A stretch of DNA of 64,000 nt from CAWFLT01 sp963816795 (lineage in GTDB: Bacteria > Acidobacteriota > Vicinamibacteria > Vicinamibacterales > SCN-69-37). The notes beneath the pieces are model-generated. The model did no database searches. It was not told the DNA's origin and worked only from the letters and a program-made list of their open reading frames with translations. Below are positions 15,448-26,513 of this stretch, piece after piece (the stretch's first letter is position 1; every line of letters starts with the position of its first letter). The position numbers and the translations under genes are program-made. The stretch is from positions 248,001-312,000 of the forward strand of contig CAWFLT010000006.1 of assembly GCA_963816795.1 (NCBI GenBank), written 5' to 3'.

Positions 15448-18151
15448 GGGTGCGGCTCGCCCGGCTTCGTCGTCACCCTCGCCTCGGCGATCGTGCCGCG
15501 CGCCGCTGCGGCCACGCTGGCGGGAAGAATGGCGCGCAGAGCTCGACGCCACGCAGGACGCCGGCGGATCGCCCGGCGCGGCGTTGCGCTTTGCCTGCGG
15601 CGCACCGCTCGATGCCGTCGCGGCTCGCCTGGCGTCGGCCGCGCACACCTTCCGCGCGCTCGCGGCCGGAGCGCGCCAGGACCTTTCGCACACCGTCCGC
15701 GCGCTGCTCCACAGCCCGCGTCACGTCGTCGCCGTCGTCGGCAGCCTCGGCCTCGGACTGACCGTGTCGATCTCGGTCTTCTCGGCGCTCAACGCGCTGC
15801 TCTACGGCGAGATTCACGGCGTCCAGGAGCGTCGGCACGCTGGCGCGGTTCTTCGTGACACACGAGGAAGTCTTCGGCGTCGAAGGCTTCGGACGCGCCG
15901 GCATGGTCCCGGCCAGCCCGCTCGCGGTGAGCGATTTCGAGGTGCTCGAAGCCGACGACGGCCCCGCGTTCGATGGCGTCATGGCCGAAGGCGATCGCGG
16001 ATTCGCGGTCGCGCTGGGTACGACCGCGGCGGGAACCACTGGCGCGTTCGTCTCGACGGACTACTTCCGGATCCTCGGGACGCCGCCGCACCTGGGCCGG
16101 CTGCTCGTGCCGTCCGACCATGAGCCGGGCGCACCAGCCGTCGCGGTCATCGGCTTTCATCTCTGGCGCGATCGCTTCGGCGAGCCGGCCGACATCGTCG
16201 GGCGGTCGCTCTCGGTCGGCGGGCGGGACGTGACGATCGTCGGCGTGGCTCCACCGCGCTTCACCGGCGTGCAGCCAAGCGACGTCGGCACCAGTCCGGT
16301 CGACTACGTGCAACTCTGGCTGCCGCTGCGCCTCACGTCGATCTGGCCAGGCAGCCCGTCGCGCGATCATCCGTGGCTGACGGTGATGGGCCGGCTGGCA
16401 CCGGGATTCACGCACAAGACGGCGGCGCCGTCGCTGTCGGTTGCCGCCTCGCGCCTGGCGGCGCTCCGTCCCGATGCGCGCAAGCAGGCCGCGTTCCTCG
16501 TGAAGCCGCACGGCTTCGGCCCGGACGACGCGCCGCTCGAGGTCCTGCTGATCGTCGCGTTGTTCCTCGCCGTCCCGCTGAGCGTGCTGGCGATCGCGTG
16601 CGCCAACGTCGCCAGCCTCCAATTGGCGCGTGTCATCGATCGCAGCCGCGAGCTGGCGGTCCGCTTCGCGCTCGGCGCGTCGCGCGGACAGTTGCTGCGT
16701 CTATTGACGCTCGACGCCGTCCTGCTGGCGCTGCTGGCGACGTCGGCGGGTTGGCTCGGCGCGGCCGGCGGCGCTCGCCGCCGCCCGCGACTTCTTTCCG
16801 CTCACGATCGCGCTCGACCGGCATGTCGTGCTCTTCGCGCTGACGCTCGCGGCCGGCGTCGTCGTCTTGACCGGCCTGGCACCCGCGTGGCTGGTGCTGC
16901 GGCGATCGACCGCGGCGGGGGGATTGAAGCAGACCGCGCAAAGCGGCGGCGCCGCCCACAGCCGTCTGCGCCACGGCCTCGTCGTGCTGCAGATCGCCGT
17001 GTCGCTGATTCTGCTCTCGGTGAGCGCCCTGTTCGCGCGATCGATCACCGCACTGCACGCTGGCGCCCCGGCCGTGCTCGCGGAGCAACTGGTCGGGCCG
17101 ATCGATCTCGCCCCGCTGGCACTGACCCCGCCGGAGACCCGGCAGTTTGCCGATGATTTGCTCGGAACGCCTGCGCAGCGACTCACGCGTGCGCACCGCC
17201 GCGCTGGTCTACGAACGAAGCGCACGTTACCGTCAGCCGGGCCAGGCGCTCGGCGGAATGGCGATTTGCGCGCGGGATGCATGTCACGCCCGACTGGTTC
17301 GCGACGGGTGACATTCCGTTGGTTTCCGGGCGCTTCTTCCAGCCATCCGCAGACGCGTTGGAGGCCGTCGTCTCGCCCGACTGGCGCGCGCGGTCTCAGG
17401 CGACGCTTCGGCGCTCGGCCGGGTGATCGAGGTCGACATGCCGCCGGTCGTGGTGGTGGAGTCGAATACCGTGATGATGGGGCGCGAAGCGCCGGCAGGC
17501 AACCCGACCCGCCTGGTCGTGACCATCGTCGGCGTGGCCGCAGACCGATCACGGCGTGCTGAGGATCTGAACATGGACGCGACCATCTATTTGCCGATGG
17601 ACGGGACCGTCCCAAGCCACCTCCAACTGCGCATCAGAACCGCGGACCCCCTGGCGCTGGCCGCCGATGTCCGCCGCGTCGTGCGCGCCTGGATCCACGG
17701 TTGCCGTGGATCGCCCTCGACACCGGCAACGCCGTGTTCCTCCGGGAGATCGGTGCGCTCGGCTATGTCGCGCTCTCGGTCGGCGTGCTCGGCACGATGG
17801 GGCTCGTGCTCGCGGCGGGAGGACTGTACGCGGTCATGTCTGTACCTTGTCGTGGCGAGGCGTCGTGAGCTCAGCATTCGTCTCGCCATTGGCGCGGACC
17901 GGCGCGACGTTCTGTGGCTGGTGCTTCGTCAGGCGATGCGACTGGCCGCGATTGGCGCCATCGTCGGGCTGGCGATCTCGGTGCCTGGAGCGATTGCGTT
18001 GAGAGGCGCGTTCATGGGCATCTCGCCCTTCGACCCGCTCGGGTGGAGTGCTCCGCTGGCGCTGTTGTTGGTGGTGGCCGTCGCGGCGGCCGCGTGGCCA
18101 GCGGCACGAGCCGCGAGGATCGATCCGATTCGCGCCTTGCGTGAGGACTAG
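15444..18151 (+). CDS. ADOP-type ABC transporter permease (MacB/FtsX), heavily frame-disrupted
   Basis: Read across several frames this is one permease of about 900 residues. The N-terminal extension (about 15500-15560) has the basic REEWRAELDA segment typical of ADOP proteins with a PadR partner. Then come DLSHTVRALLHSPRHVVAVV and the first membrane helix, the periplasmic MacB core domain (DYFRILGTPPHLGRLLVPSD), the FtsX helices (VLAIACANVASLQLARVIDR, ELAVRFALGASRGQLLRLLT), a second periplasmic part (VVVVESNTVMMGREAPAGNP) and the final FtsX domain ending ARIDPIRALRED. Frame changes lie near 15520, 15830, 16765, 17170, 17410, 17700 and 17830. No ATPase is adjacent. Function is unknown, perhaps efflux or lipid/protein handling. 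Confidence 0.82.
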
Positions 18152-18388
18152 GGCTAGAGGCGCCCCGAGACGGGCGGGCTTCCCATCCGTCCCGGGGACG
18201 CCGCAGCACAGTCTCCTGGAGCAGACCGGCGACTGCTCCGACCGCGCTGCAACCCATACGGCTGCGAACTAACGCTTCAAAGCCCGTGCCAGTCGCGAGC
18301 CCTGCCAGTCCTTGACGCAACGGAGCGCGCGGCGACGACGCCACGCGTGATCGTGTAGAAATGCAGCGCAGACTTTCACGGTGCGGCG

Positions 18389-19943
18389 CTAGAGCCGTTC
18401 GAACTCGCTGCGATCCTCATGCGGAGGCAGCGGCCTCTCGGCCGGCCCGGCGACGACGCGGCCCTCGGTGGTGAAGCGCGAACCGTGACACGGGCAGTCC
18501 CAGGTCTGCTCGGCGGTGTTCCACTCGACGTGACAACCAAGATGTGTGCACGATGGAGACAGCATCGTGACTTGCCCACGCTCGTCGCGATACACCGCAA
18601 CGCGCTTGCCGTTGAGATCGATCAGTTTGCCCTCACCGCGCTGGACCGCCCGGAGCGATTTCCCTTCGGCTCCCGCAAAGCGGTCGCGAATCATGTAGTA
18701 CGGGTAGTCCTTGTTCTCCTTCACGTAGTTCCAGGCGCCGGTGAGGAGACGGGTTCGTCGGGCGTCGAAGAGCTTCGCCCACGGACTGGTGCGGCCGGCC
18801 AGCGCGTCGGCCGCCATCATGCCGGCAATCGTACCGAACGTCATGCCGTTGCCGGCAAACCCGGTCGCGACGAAACGGCCGGGAGACACTTCGCCGATGT
18901 ACGGCAGCCCGTCGCGCGTTTCGATCACCTGCCCGGACCAGCGGTGCATGATTCGGATGCCAGGCGCGTGCTCTCGCAACCGCCGCTCGATCGCCGCGAA
19001 GCAGCGGCGGGTGTCGTCGGCCTGACCGGTCTTGTGGTCCTCGCCGCCGAGGATGACGTCCTCATACCCCGAGCAGGCGTCGACGCGCAGATAGTCGTAC
19101 GCTCCGGCTGAGTTTTCCCAGTAGAGCCCCTCCGGCAACGTCCCTTTCGGGACCCGGCCGTGGACGGCATAGGTGGAGTACGCAAACAGGTCCGTCTGCA
19201 ACAGCGTCGCCCGCACCGCGCCGGCGCCTGAGCTCAGCGGCACGTGCGTGGCCATGACCAGAAACTCAGCCTGCACTGTGTGTGGGCCGCATCGGATTCT
19301 CAGGGGACGGTCGACGACCTCGTCCACCTCGGTGTCTTCGAAGACGAAGCACCCTTCTCCCGGAATGCGTTCGATGAGGGCGCCAAGGTATTTCGCCGGA
19401 TGAAATCGCGCTTGTCCCTCGTAGCGCACGGCCGGTGCCTCCGAACACCGGCGCCTCGTCGACCAGGGTCGCGTCGAAACCCAGCCGGGTCGCGATCTCG
19501 GCTTCCTGGCCGCATTCCGCGCGCGCTTCGTCCTTGTCCTGCGACGCGGACGCGTAGAGATACCCGGGGACCCAGGAGAAATCGCATTCGATGTGCTCGG
19601 ACAGCACGATCTCCTGAATCTGGGCGATGGCCGCAAACCCGGCGTCCCAGGTCGCGGTGGCGTGATCGTCGCCGAGGCTGGCGACCAGGTGGCTGAGCGA
19701 ATGGTCGGTGACCGCCGTCAGATGCGCCGTCGTGTGCCCGGTTTCGCTCTCGGCAATCCTCCGCCGCTCGATGAGGGCGACCGTCTTGCCTGCCTGCTTC
19801 AGCAGATAGGCAGCGGTGAGGCCCGTAATGCCTCCACCAATCACGACGGCGTCGACATGCAGATCGCGGTCGAGCGGGGCGTAGTGGTGGGTCCGGGCTC
19901 CGGTGAGCCAGAACGGGGTCGTGTCGAGATGGTTTGTATGCAC
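18389..19943 (-). CDS. FAD-dependent oxidoreductase with C-terminal Rieske domain, one frame break
   Basis: The N-terminus (start 19943, MHTNHLDTTPFWLTGARTHH) is followed by a DAO-type FAD-binding Rossmann motif, AVVIGGGITGLTAAYLLKQA. Substrate-domain segments include GLPYIGEVSPGRFVATGFAG and NGMTFGTIAGMMAADAL. The last 100 or so residues are a Rieske [2Fe-2S] domain with both ligand boxes, CTHLGCHVEW and CPCHGSRFTTEG. The frame breaks near 19430, in the middle of the FAD domain. This domain fusion is a known family of unknown substrate. A 237-base gap (18152-18388) between it and the permease holds no gene. Confidence 0.88.
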
Positions 19944-20033
19944 ACCGCTTCCACTTGTGAGGCAGTCTGGGGGAGATCCAGCCGGCGTACCTCGACATGC
20001 TGCAACCCCGGTGCCATTGCCCTACACTGAGCC

Positions 20034-21383
20034 ATGCTTCGCGTCGTCCTGACCGCCGCACTTGCCCTGAGCTCGCTCGCCGGGGCCGTGGACCGGCAGC
20101 GCCCGCCGATCCCGGCCGATATCTGGCCCCAGTGGCGAGGCCCGGGCGGCCGGGCGGTCGGGCAGGCCGCGACCTACCCCGACAGCTGGTCGAACACCGA
20201 GAACGTGGCGTGGAAGACCGCGATCCCCGGCCGCGGCCACTCGTCGCCGATCGTTTGGGGCGATTGGATCTTCCTGACGACGTCGATTGAGGGCGGACCG
20301 GCGCCGGCCGGACACAAGGCGCCAGTGCATCTCGGCTTCGACATGAAGCCGGGGTATGTCAACCCGGACAGCGTGGCGCCCGACAAGGAGTATCGCTCCA
20401 CGTGCTCGCCGTCAGCGCCAGCACGGGCAAGATTCTGTGGCAGCACGAGGTCTTCAACGGTCCGATGTACGACGCGCGGCACCGCAAGAACACCTACGCG
20501 TCGTCGTCGGCCGCCACGGACGGCAGCGCTCGTCTATTTCTTCTTCGAGGCCGGCGGCCTGTTCGCCTATGACGTGAACGGCACGCTCAAGTGGAAGCGA
20601 TCGCTCGGCAGCATCGCCAAGGCCGGGATGGGACCGGGGACGTCACCGATCATTTTCGAGAATCTGCTGATCGTGCAGGTCGATCAAGGCATGGGAGAGG
20701 CCGGCTCATTCATCGCCGCCTTCGATCGATTCACCGGCGAGCCGGTCTGGAATACGGAACGGCACAACCGCCGCAGTTGGGCGACGCCTCTGATGGTGAC
20801 GACCGGAGACGAGATCGAGTTGATCGCCTCGGGAGCCGAAGCGGTGATTGCCTACGATCCGAAGACGGGACGCGAGCGCTGGCGCACCGACGGTACCAAG
20901 GGCCATCCGATCCCGAGCTCCGCGGCCGGGCACGGCCTGGTGTTCGCCTTTGCCGGCAACGCGGAGAACTCGAAGATGGTGATCGCGTTCAAGCCGGGGC
21001 AACAGCCGAGCGACGCGACCTCGCGCGTGAAGTGGAAGTACACGCGCGGCACGGCGTACGTCGCGTCGCCGATTCTGTACGGCGACTACTTCTATCTGCT
21101 GACCGACGGCGGCATCACGACGTGCCTCGAGGCGGCCACCGGCGCCGTCCAGTACCTCGGCGGCCGGCCGCCGGTGCCGGCGACGTTTACGGCGTCGCCC
21201 GTGGCGTTTGCGGACAAGATCCTGTTCACGAGCGAAGACGGCGACACGTTCGTGCTGCGGGCCGGACCGAAACACGACATCATCCGCACGAACTCGATCG
21301 GCGAACCTGTATACGCATCGATCGCGTTGGCGAATGGGCGGGTCTACATCAGGGGTGACAAGCATCTTTACGCGATCAAGTGA
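20034..21383 (+). CDS. PQQ-like beta-propeller protein, internal frame slip
   Basis: This secreted protein (start 20034, MLRVVLTAALALSSLAGAVD) has the opening 'WPQWRGPGGRA' motif of the family and repeated W-box blades such as NGTLKWKRSLG, GEPVWNTERH and RERWRTDGTKG. Between about 20395 and 20525 the frame is displaced; in the shifted frame it reads LAVSASTGKILWQHEVFNGP, the expected blade, so there are two compensating indels rather than a real alteration. About 450 residues is normal. Catalysis is not established for this group; it may be a non-enzymatic propeller. A paralogue lies at 29488. Confidence 0.82.
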   Translation: MLRVVLTAALALSSLAGAVDRQRPPIPADIWPQWRGPGGRAVGQAATYPDSWSNTENVAWKTAIPGRGHSSPIVWGDWIFLTTSIEGGPAPAGHKAPVHLGFDMKPGYVNPDSVAPDKEYRSTCSPSAPARARFCGSTRSSTVRCTTRGTARTPTRRRRPPRTAALVYFFFEAGGLFAYDVNGTLKWKRSLGSIAKAGMGPGTSPIIFENLLIVQVDQGMGEAGSFIAAFDRFTGEPVWNTERHNRRSWATPLMVTTGDEIELIASGAEAVIAYDPKTGRERWRTDGTKGHPIPSSAAGHGLVFAFAGNAENSKMVIAFKPGQQPSDATSRVKWKYTRGTAYVASPILYGDYFYLLTDGGITTCLEAATGAVQYLGGRPPVPATFTASPVAFADKILFTSEDGDTFVLRAGPKHDIIRTNSIGEPVYASIALANGRVYIRGDKHLYAIK

Positions 21384-21384
21384 C

Positions 21385-21506
21385 GGTTCCGGGGTTCCGA
21401 GGTGCCGGGGTTCCGGGGGTTCTTCTGAAATTCGGGCCCGGCAACTCGAGGACGGGCACCCGATACGACGAACCCCGGAACCACGGAACCTCGGAACCCC
21501 GGAACC
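21385..21506. repeat. Long inverted repeat of GGTTCCG words (terminator/REP-like)
   Basis: The left arm 21385-21420 (GGTTCCGGGGTTCCGAGGTG...) and the right arm 21471-21506 (…CCTCGGAACCCCGGAACC) are complementary over about 33 of 36 bases, with a 50-base loop. It starts 1 base after the TGA of the propeller gene and ends 4 bases before the GAGGAG of the next gene, so it could serve as a terminator or mRNA-stability element. Confidence 0.8.
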
Positions 21507-21522
21507 ACCAGAGGAGTAGCAG

Positions 21523-22510
21523 ATGCGCCTTCCCCGTCCTTGTCTTCGCGGTCCTGAGCGGCGCCGCGTCGGCTGCCAGTGCCCAGACGCCTCAGTCAGT
21601 CACGTTCGTCCCTACCGCCGGCGTTCCGACTTACGCCGTGCGCGAGCCCGTGCTGCGCGTGACGCCCGGGACGACCGTCGTGACCAAGACGTTCTCGCGG
21701 CCCGGCGACTACTACGAGGGCGGGGCGTGGCCCGGTGAAGTGGGGCCGTTTCACATCGAGGGCGCCGCGCCGGGCGACACGCTCGTCGTCCACCTCGTCA
21801 AACTGACGCCGAACCGGGACACGGCCGTCTCCCGGTACAGCCCGAACGGAATCAGCGGCGTCGCCGGAGACAACCGGACGCGAATACTCAACGACCCGCT
21901 GCCGGCGCGATCGTTTACCTGGCGGCTCGACCGGCAGCGGATGGTCGGCATCCTCGATCTCCCCGCGTCGGCCAGCAAGCGCATCGAGGTCCCTCTCAAG
22001 CCGATGCTCGGGCGCGTCGCCGTCGCCCCTGCGGGACAGGAAGCCTTTGGCGGACTCTGGCCGGGTGACTTCGGCGGCAATCTGGATGCGTCGGACGTCC
22101 GCGAGGGCGTGACCGTCTATCTGCCGGTCTTCCATCCAGGTGCGCTCTTCTATTTCGGGGATGGCCATGCGCTGCAGGGAGACGGCGAGATCATCGGCTC
22201 GGGCCTCGAGACGACGATGGACGTCACGTTCAGGTTCGACCTCATCAAGGGCCAGCGCATCCGGTGGCCGCGCATCGAAGACGGCGAGCACATCATGGTG
22301 GCGGCCAGCGTGCGCCCGTTGATCGACGCGCTGCGCATCGCGTACGTCGAGCTCATCGAGTGGCTGGTCGCCGATTACGGCTTCGACAAGATGGACGCGT
22401 TTCAGATCGCATCTCAAGCCGGCGAAGTGCGCGTCGCCAACGTGGTCGATCCCAACTACACTGTCGTCGCCAAGTTTCCGAAGAAGTTGTTGCCGGCGAA
22501 GGTCCGATGA
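21523..22510 (+). CDS. Acetamidase/formamidase family protein, frame-disrupted in the leader
   Basis: GAGGAG at 21511-21516 sits 6 bases before the ATG at 21523, which is out of frame with the body; a one-base error lies just after it (21530-21545). The leader then reads FPVLVFAVLSGAASAASAQT, a signal peptide. The mature part has the FmdA_AmdA motifs: GPFHIEGAAPGDTLVVHLVK, GNLDASDVREGVTVYLPVFH and ALFYFGDGHALQGDGEI. It is expected to hydrolyse a small amide in the periplasm. The stop overlaps the next permease start (ATGA at 22507). Confidence 0.85.
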
Positions 22511-24985
22511 TTCAAGACGTCCGTTACGCGCTGCGATGGCTGATCAAGCGGCCTGGATTTGCCGCCGTGGCGATCGGATCGCTCGCCCTCGGCATCGGCT
22601 TCAACACGGCGATCTTCGCGGTAGCCGACGCGTTGCTGCTGAGGCCCCTGCCGGTGGCCGCGCCCGATCGACTGGTCGATCTCTACATGAGCGGCGCCGA
22701 CGGCGACGTCTACTCGTCGATGTCGCTGCCCGATCTGAACGACCTGCGCACATCGACCGCGGTGTTCGACGACGTCGTCGGCCATTCGGCGATGTTTGCG
22801 GCGGTGGCCCGGGGCGATCGCCCCCAGCTTTTGATCGGCGAAGTCGTCACCGGCAACTACTTCTCGATGCTGGGGGTGTCGGCGCACCTGGGCCGCACGC
22901 TCACCGGCGCGGACGATGACCCGGCCGCGCCGCGCAGTGTCGTCCTGTCCCACAGCTACTGGCAGCGGGAGTTCGGCAGCGATCCCGGCGTGATCGGGCA
23001 GCCGCTTCGGGTCCGCGGACAACCGTTTACGATCGTCGGCGTCATCGACGGCGCCTTCACCGGCCTCGTGCCGCTCCTCTCCGCCGAGCTCTGGATTCCG
23101 GCGCGCTTCGTCGAAGACGTGGAGCCGGCCGGCATGAACGAAAACGTTCCGTCGCCGACGGGCACGTCGCGGCTCGATCGTCGCGGCCAGCGCTGGCTGT
23201 TCGCGAAAGGCCGGCTCAAGCCTGGTGTCACCGTCGACCAGGCGCGCGCAAACGTCGCGGTCGTCGCCGGGCAGCTCGCGACGGCGTATCCGGCGACGAA
23301 CAAGGACCGGCGGATGACCGTGCGTCCGACCAGCGAGACGCGGCTCCATCCGGATGCGGACGGCCTCATGCGCCTCGTCGTCGGCGGCACGATGGCCGCG
23401 GTCGGCCTCGTGCTCGTCATCGCGTGCGCCAATCTGGCCGGGATGCTGCTCGCGCGCGCGTCAGCACGACGCCGCGAGCTTGGCATCCGGCTGGCCATCG
23501 GCGCCGGACGCGGCCGAATCATCAGGCAGCTGGTCACCGAGAGCGTGGTGCTCGGCCTCCTTGGCGCGGGGGCGGGCCTCGTGCTGGCGGCCTGGCTGAT
23601 CCGCACCCTCTCGAGCTTCCGCCTGGCCGCCTTCGCCTCGTTGTCGCTCGACCTGCGCCTGGACCTCCGCGTCCTCACGTTCACGGCCGTTGCCGCAATC
23701 CTGACCGGCGTGCTCGCGGGTCTGCTACCGGCGTTGCGGGCGACACGACGCGGGCTGATCGCCGACCTGCGGGACGCGGCGCCAACCAGCCGCGTCGCCG
23801 GCCGCAGATGGTCTGTCCGCGACGTGCTGGTCGATCGGCCAGGTCGCCGTGACGATCGTGCTCGTCGTGATCGCGGGGCTGCTGCTGCGGAGCCTCGCGG
23901 CCTCGCAGGCCGCGCAGGTCGGCTTCCGAACGACCGGGCTCTCGGTCGTCTCGGCAGACACGGCGATGCTGCGCTACACGCCGGACCAGAGCCGCGTGTT
24001 CTGGTCGGAAGCGGAGCGGCGACTGCGCGCGCTGCCCGGCGTCGAGCACGTCGCGTTCGCGTCGCGGCTGCCCTTCTCGCTCAATTTCAATCGCGACACG
24101 ATCGCCGTGCCCGGCCACCAGAAAACCCCCGATGAAAACGGCACGCCGATCAACAGCGCCTCGGTCTCGCGCGACTACTTCCAGACCCTCGGCCTCGCGG
24201 TCCTCCAGGGGCGCGCCTTCACTGACGCCGACCTGCCCGACCGCCCGCGGGTCGCCATCGTCAACGAGACGATGGCGAGAAAGTACTGGCCCGGCGGCAG
24301 CGCGGTCGGCCAGCGAGTCTTTCAGCGGCAACTCTCGAGCGGACGGTCGTTCGAGATCGTCGGCGTCGTCGCGGATCACAAGCTGCAGACGGTCGGCGAG
24401 CCACGGCAGTCCGCCATCTTCTTTGCGGAGGCTCAGACCGCAAGCACGTTCAAGGTGGCGGTCGCGCGATCGTCGGGCGACGACGAACGGCTGCTGAGCG
24501 ACATGCGGCGCGTGCTCCTCGACATCGATCCGAACCTGCTGCTCATGGAGCAACAGACGATGCGGACGCAGATCGCCGGCACGCTGCTGCCGCTCCGCAT
24601 CGGCGCGACGCTCGTCGCCGTCTTCGGCGGCCTCGGACTGCTGCTGGCCGCGATCGGGCTGTACGGGGTCATCGCCTTCGCCGTCACCCAGCGCACGCGC
24701 GAGATCGGCATCCGCATGGCCATCGGCGCGCGTCCGGCCGCGATGCTGGCTCTGGTCCTGCGCCAGGGCCTCACGCTCGTGCTCGCCGGCACCCTCCTCG
24801 GCACCGCGCTCGCCGCCGCGGCGACGCGCGTGATTTCTGGCGTGCTCTACGGCATCAGCGCCGCCGACGCCGTGACCTGGTCAGCCGCCGTCGGCGTCCT
24901 CATCGTCGTCGCGCTGCTGGCCAATCTCATACCTGCACGGCGCGCGATGAGAATCGATCCAGTGAAGGCGCTCAGGACGGACTGA
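22507..24985 (+). CDS. ADOP-type ABC transporter permease (MacB/FtsX), one frame break
   Basis: It starts MIQDVRYALRWLIKRPGFAA, the classic ADOP opening, then the first membrane helix AAVAIGSLALGIGFNTAIFA and the MacB periplasmic core (GNYFSMLGVSAHLGRTLTGA, WQREFGSDPGVIGQPLRV). The first FtsX domain includes VIACANLAGMLLARASARRR and LGIRLAIGAGRGRIIRQLV. The frame breaks near 23830, then the second half follows (DYFQTLGLAVLQGRAFTDAD, VVADHKLQTVGEPRQSAI) and ends RAMRIDPVKALRTD. About 825 residues is a normal length. No ATPase is adjacent. Its 4-base overlap with the amidase gene means they are co-translated. Confidence 0.9.
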
Positions 24986-24990
24986 GCAGA

Positions 24991-25053
24991 CTTTCATTAC
25001 TGGCGCGGGGCCCCACCCCCGCGCCTCGGGCCGCGCCAGCAAACGGCGCGGGC
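24991..25053 (+). repeat. Dispersed GC-rich intergenic repeat, copy 4
   Basis: Read on the plus strand: TTTCATTACTGGCGCGGGGC, then CCCACCCCCGCGCCTCGGGC and a final ACGGCGCGGG. It fills the gap between the convergent permease (ends 24985) and amidohydrolase (ends 25061) genes, so it may also act as a bidirectional terminator. Confidence 0.8.
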
Positions 25054-25060
25054 GTCCACT

Positions 25061-26437
25061 TCACTTGTATCTCTTGCCTCTCTTGACGACGACGTCCACA
25101 CGCTGCAGGAGATTGATGTAGCGGAGCACGTCGCCGCGGACGGCGATGATGTCGGCGTATTTGCCGGGCGTGACGGTGCCGACGTCGCGATCTTTTCTCA
25201 TCATCACAGACGGCCAGTAGGTGGCGCTGCGAATCGCTTCCATCGGTGGCACGCCCATCTCGCGGACCCAGATGTCGAGCTCGTTCCAGGTGGTCTGGCT
25301 GTGGAACTGCATCGGGATGCCGCTGTCGGTGCCGATGAGGAGCGTCATCCCGGCCTCCCGAAGCTGCGTGAACTTGCGCTTCAACGTCGGCTTGCGCGCC
25401 GGCGTCAGCTGGAAGTAGCTCATGCGATCGGGATGCTGAATCGACTGCCGGATGTCGTCGATGATGTCCTTCGGCAGGCCGAGCGTCCACGACGGGTCGT
25501 CGAGCATCTCCGGCTGGTCGCGCATGTAGTCGTAGTTGAAGAGGCCCTGAACGGTCGGCGTCCAGAAGAACGGTCCGAGGCTCATCTTGGCGGTGCGTTC
25601 ACGGATCTGGGCGACGACGTCGTCTGGATACTCAGGCGCCGTCGCCAGCCCGGTGTGCTCGATGTTGTCGGCGCCAAACCGCACGGCGCGGCGAATCTCT
25701 TCGGGCCGGTGGGCGTGCGCGACGACGGTCAGGCCGCGCGCGTGCGCTTCGTCGATGACCGCGCGCACCTCGTCTTCCGTCATCTGGTCCTGGTCGATCA
25801 GCTTGATCGTGTCCACGCTCGCGTCAGCGAGCCGCTTCACCTTCGCCCGCGCGTCGCGCCGCGCCGTTGACGCCCCAGCGGAACAGCTCCGTGCCGGGGT
25901 ACGGGGCTTTCTGGATGAACGGCCCCGAAACGTAGATCGTCGCGCCGGGGATCTCGCCGCGGTTGATGGCATTGCGGACGTTGATGCTGGCCTCGAGCGG
26001 CCCGCCGAGATCGCGCGCGCTCGTCACGCCGGCCATGAGCAACTGCCGCGCCGATGCCGGCATGATGTCTTTCTCGAACCGCGCCGGATACGTCTTGTCC
26101 CAATGCGTGTAGTCGGAGTGGCCGTTGATCATCAGGTGGACGTGCATGTCCCAGAGGCCGGGCAGCACCGACATGCCCTCGGTCGAGATCACGTCCGCCC
26201 CCGCGGGCACGGCCAGCGATCCGACCTGGCCCACGGCGGTGATCCGCTCGCCCTGGACCAGCACGACGGAGTTGCGAAGCGGCGGACTGCCGAACCCATC
26301 GATCAGCGTGCCACCCACGAGCGCAGTCGTGCGCGGGCGCGGCTTGCTCTTCGACGTGGACGGCACCGGTCCTGCCCAACGCCGACGAGCAGCGTCCCCA
26401 CGACCACCGCGACCACAAGTCCCAGCCGTCTCCCCAT
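25061..26437 (-). CDS. Secreted amidohydrolase, frame-disrupted
   Basis: The start at 26437 opens a signal peptide (MGRRLGLVVAVVVGTLLVGV). After a frame change near 26385 the mature protein reads ALVGGTLIDGFGSPPLRNSV and then the metal-binding VLPGLWDMHVHLMINGHSDY, which holds the HxH. A second change lies near 25855. The C-terminal half has TVVAHAHRPEEIRRAVRFGA, the TDSGIPMQFHS aspartate and VGTVTPGKYADIIAVRGD, all typical of the imidazolonepropionase-like amidohydrolase superfamily. The substrate is probably a cyclic amide or dipeptide in the periplasm. Divergent from the GDSL gene. Confidence 0.87.
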
Positions 26438-26443
26438 GCTCTC

Positions 26444-26490
26444 AATCTCCAAATCCCCAAATCTCCAAATCCCCAAATCCCCAAATCCGT
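26444..26490. repeat. 8-bp tandem repeat in a divergent promoter region
   Basis: Six adjacent units of 8 bases alternate between AAATCCCC and AAATCTCC. It begins 7 bases from the amidohydrolase start (26437) and ends 24 bases before the GDSL start (26514). It occupies the space where both promoters would be expected. Confidence 0.85.
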
Positions 26491-26513
26491 ACAATGTGCC
26501 CCTGGAGGTTCGC

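Noticed and set aside
18152..18388. Small gene or RNA in the gap after the padR-linked permease
   Set aside because: No frame with a good start signal, no tRNA-like or hairpin-plus-T structure was seen.
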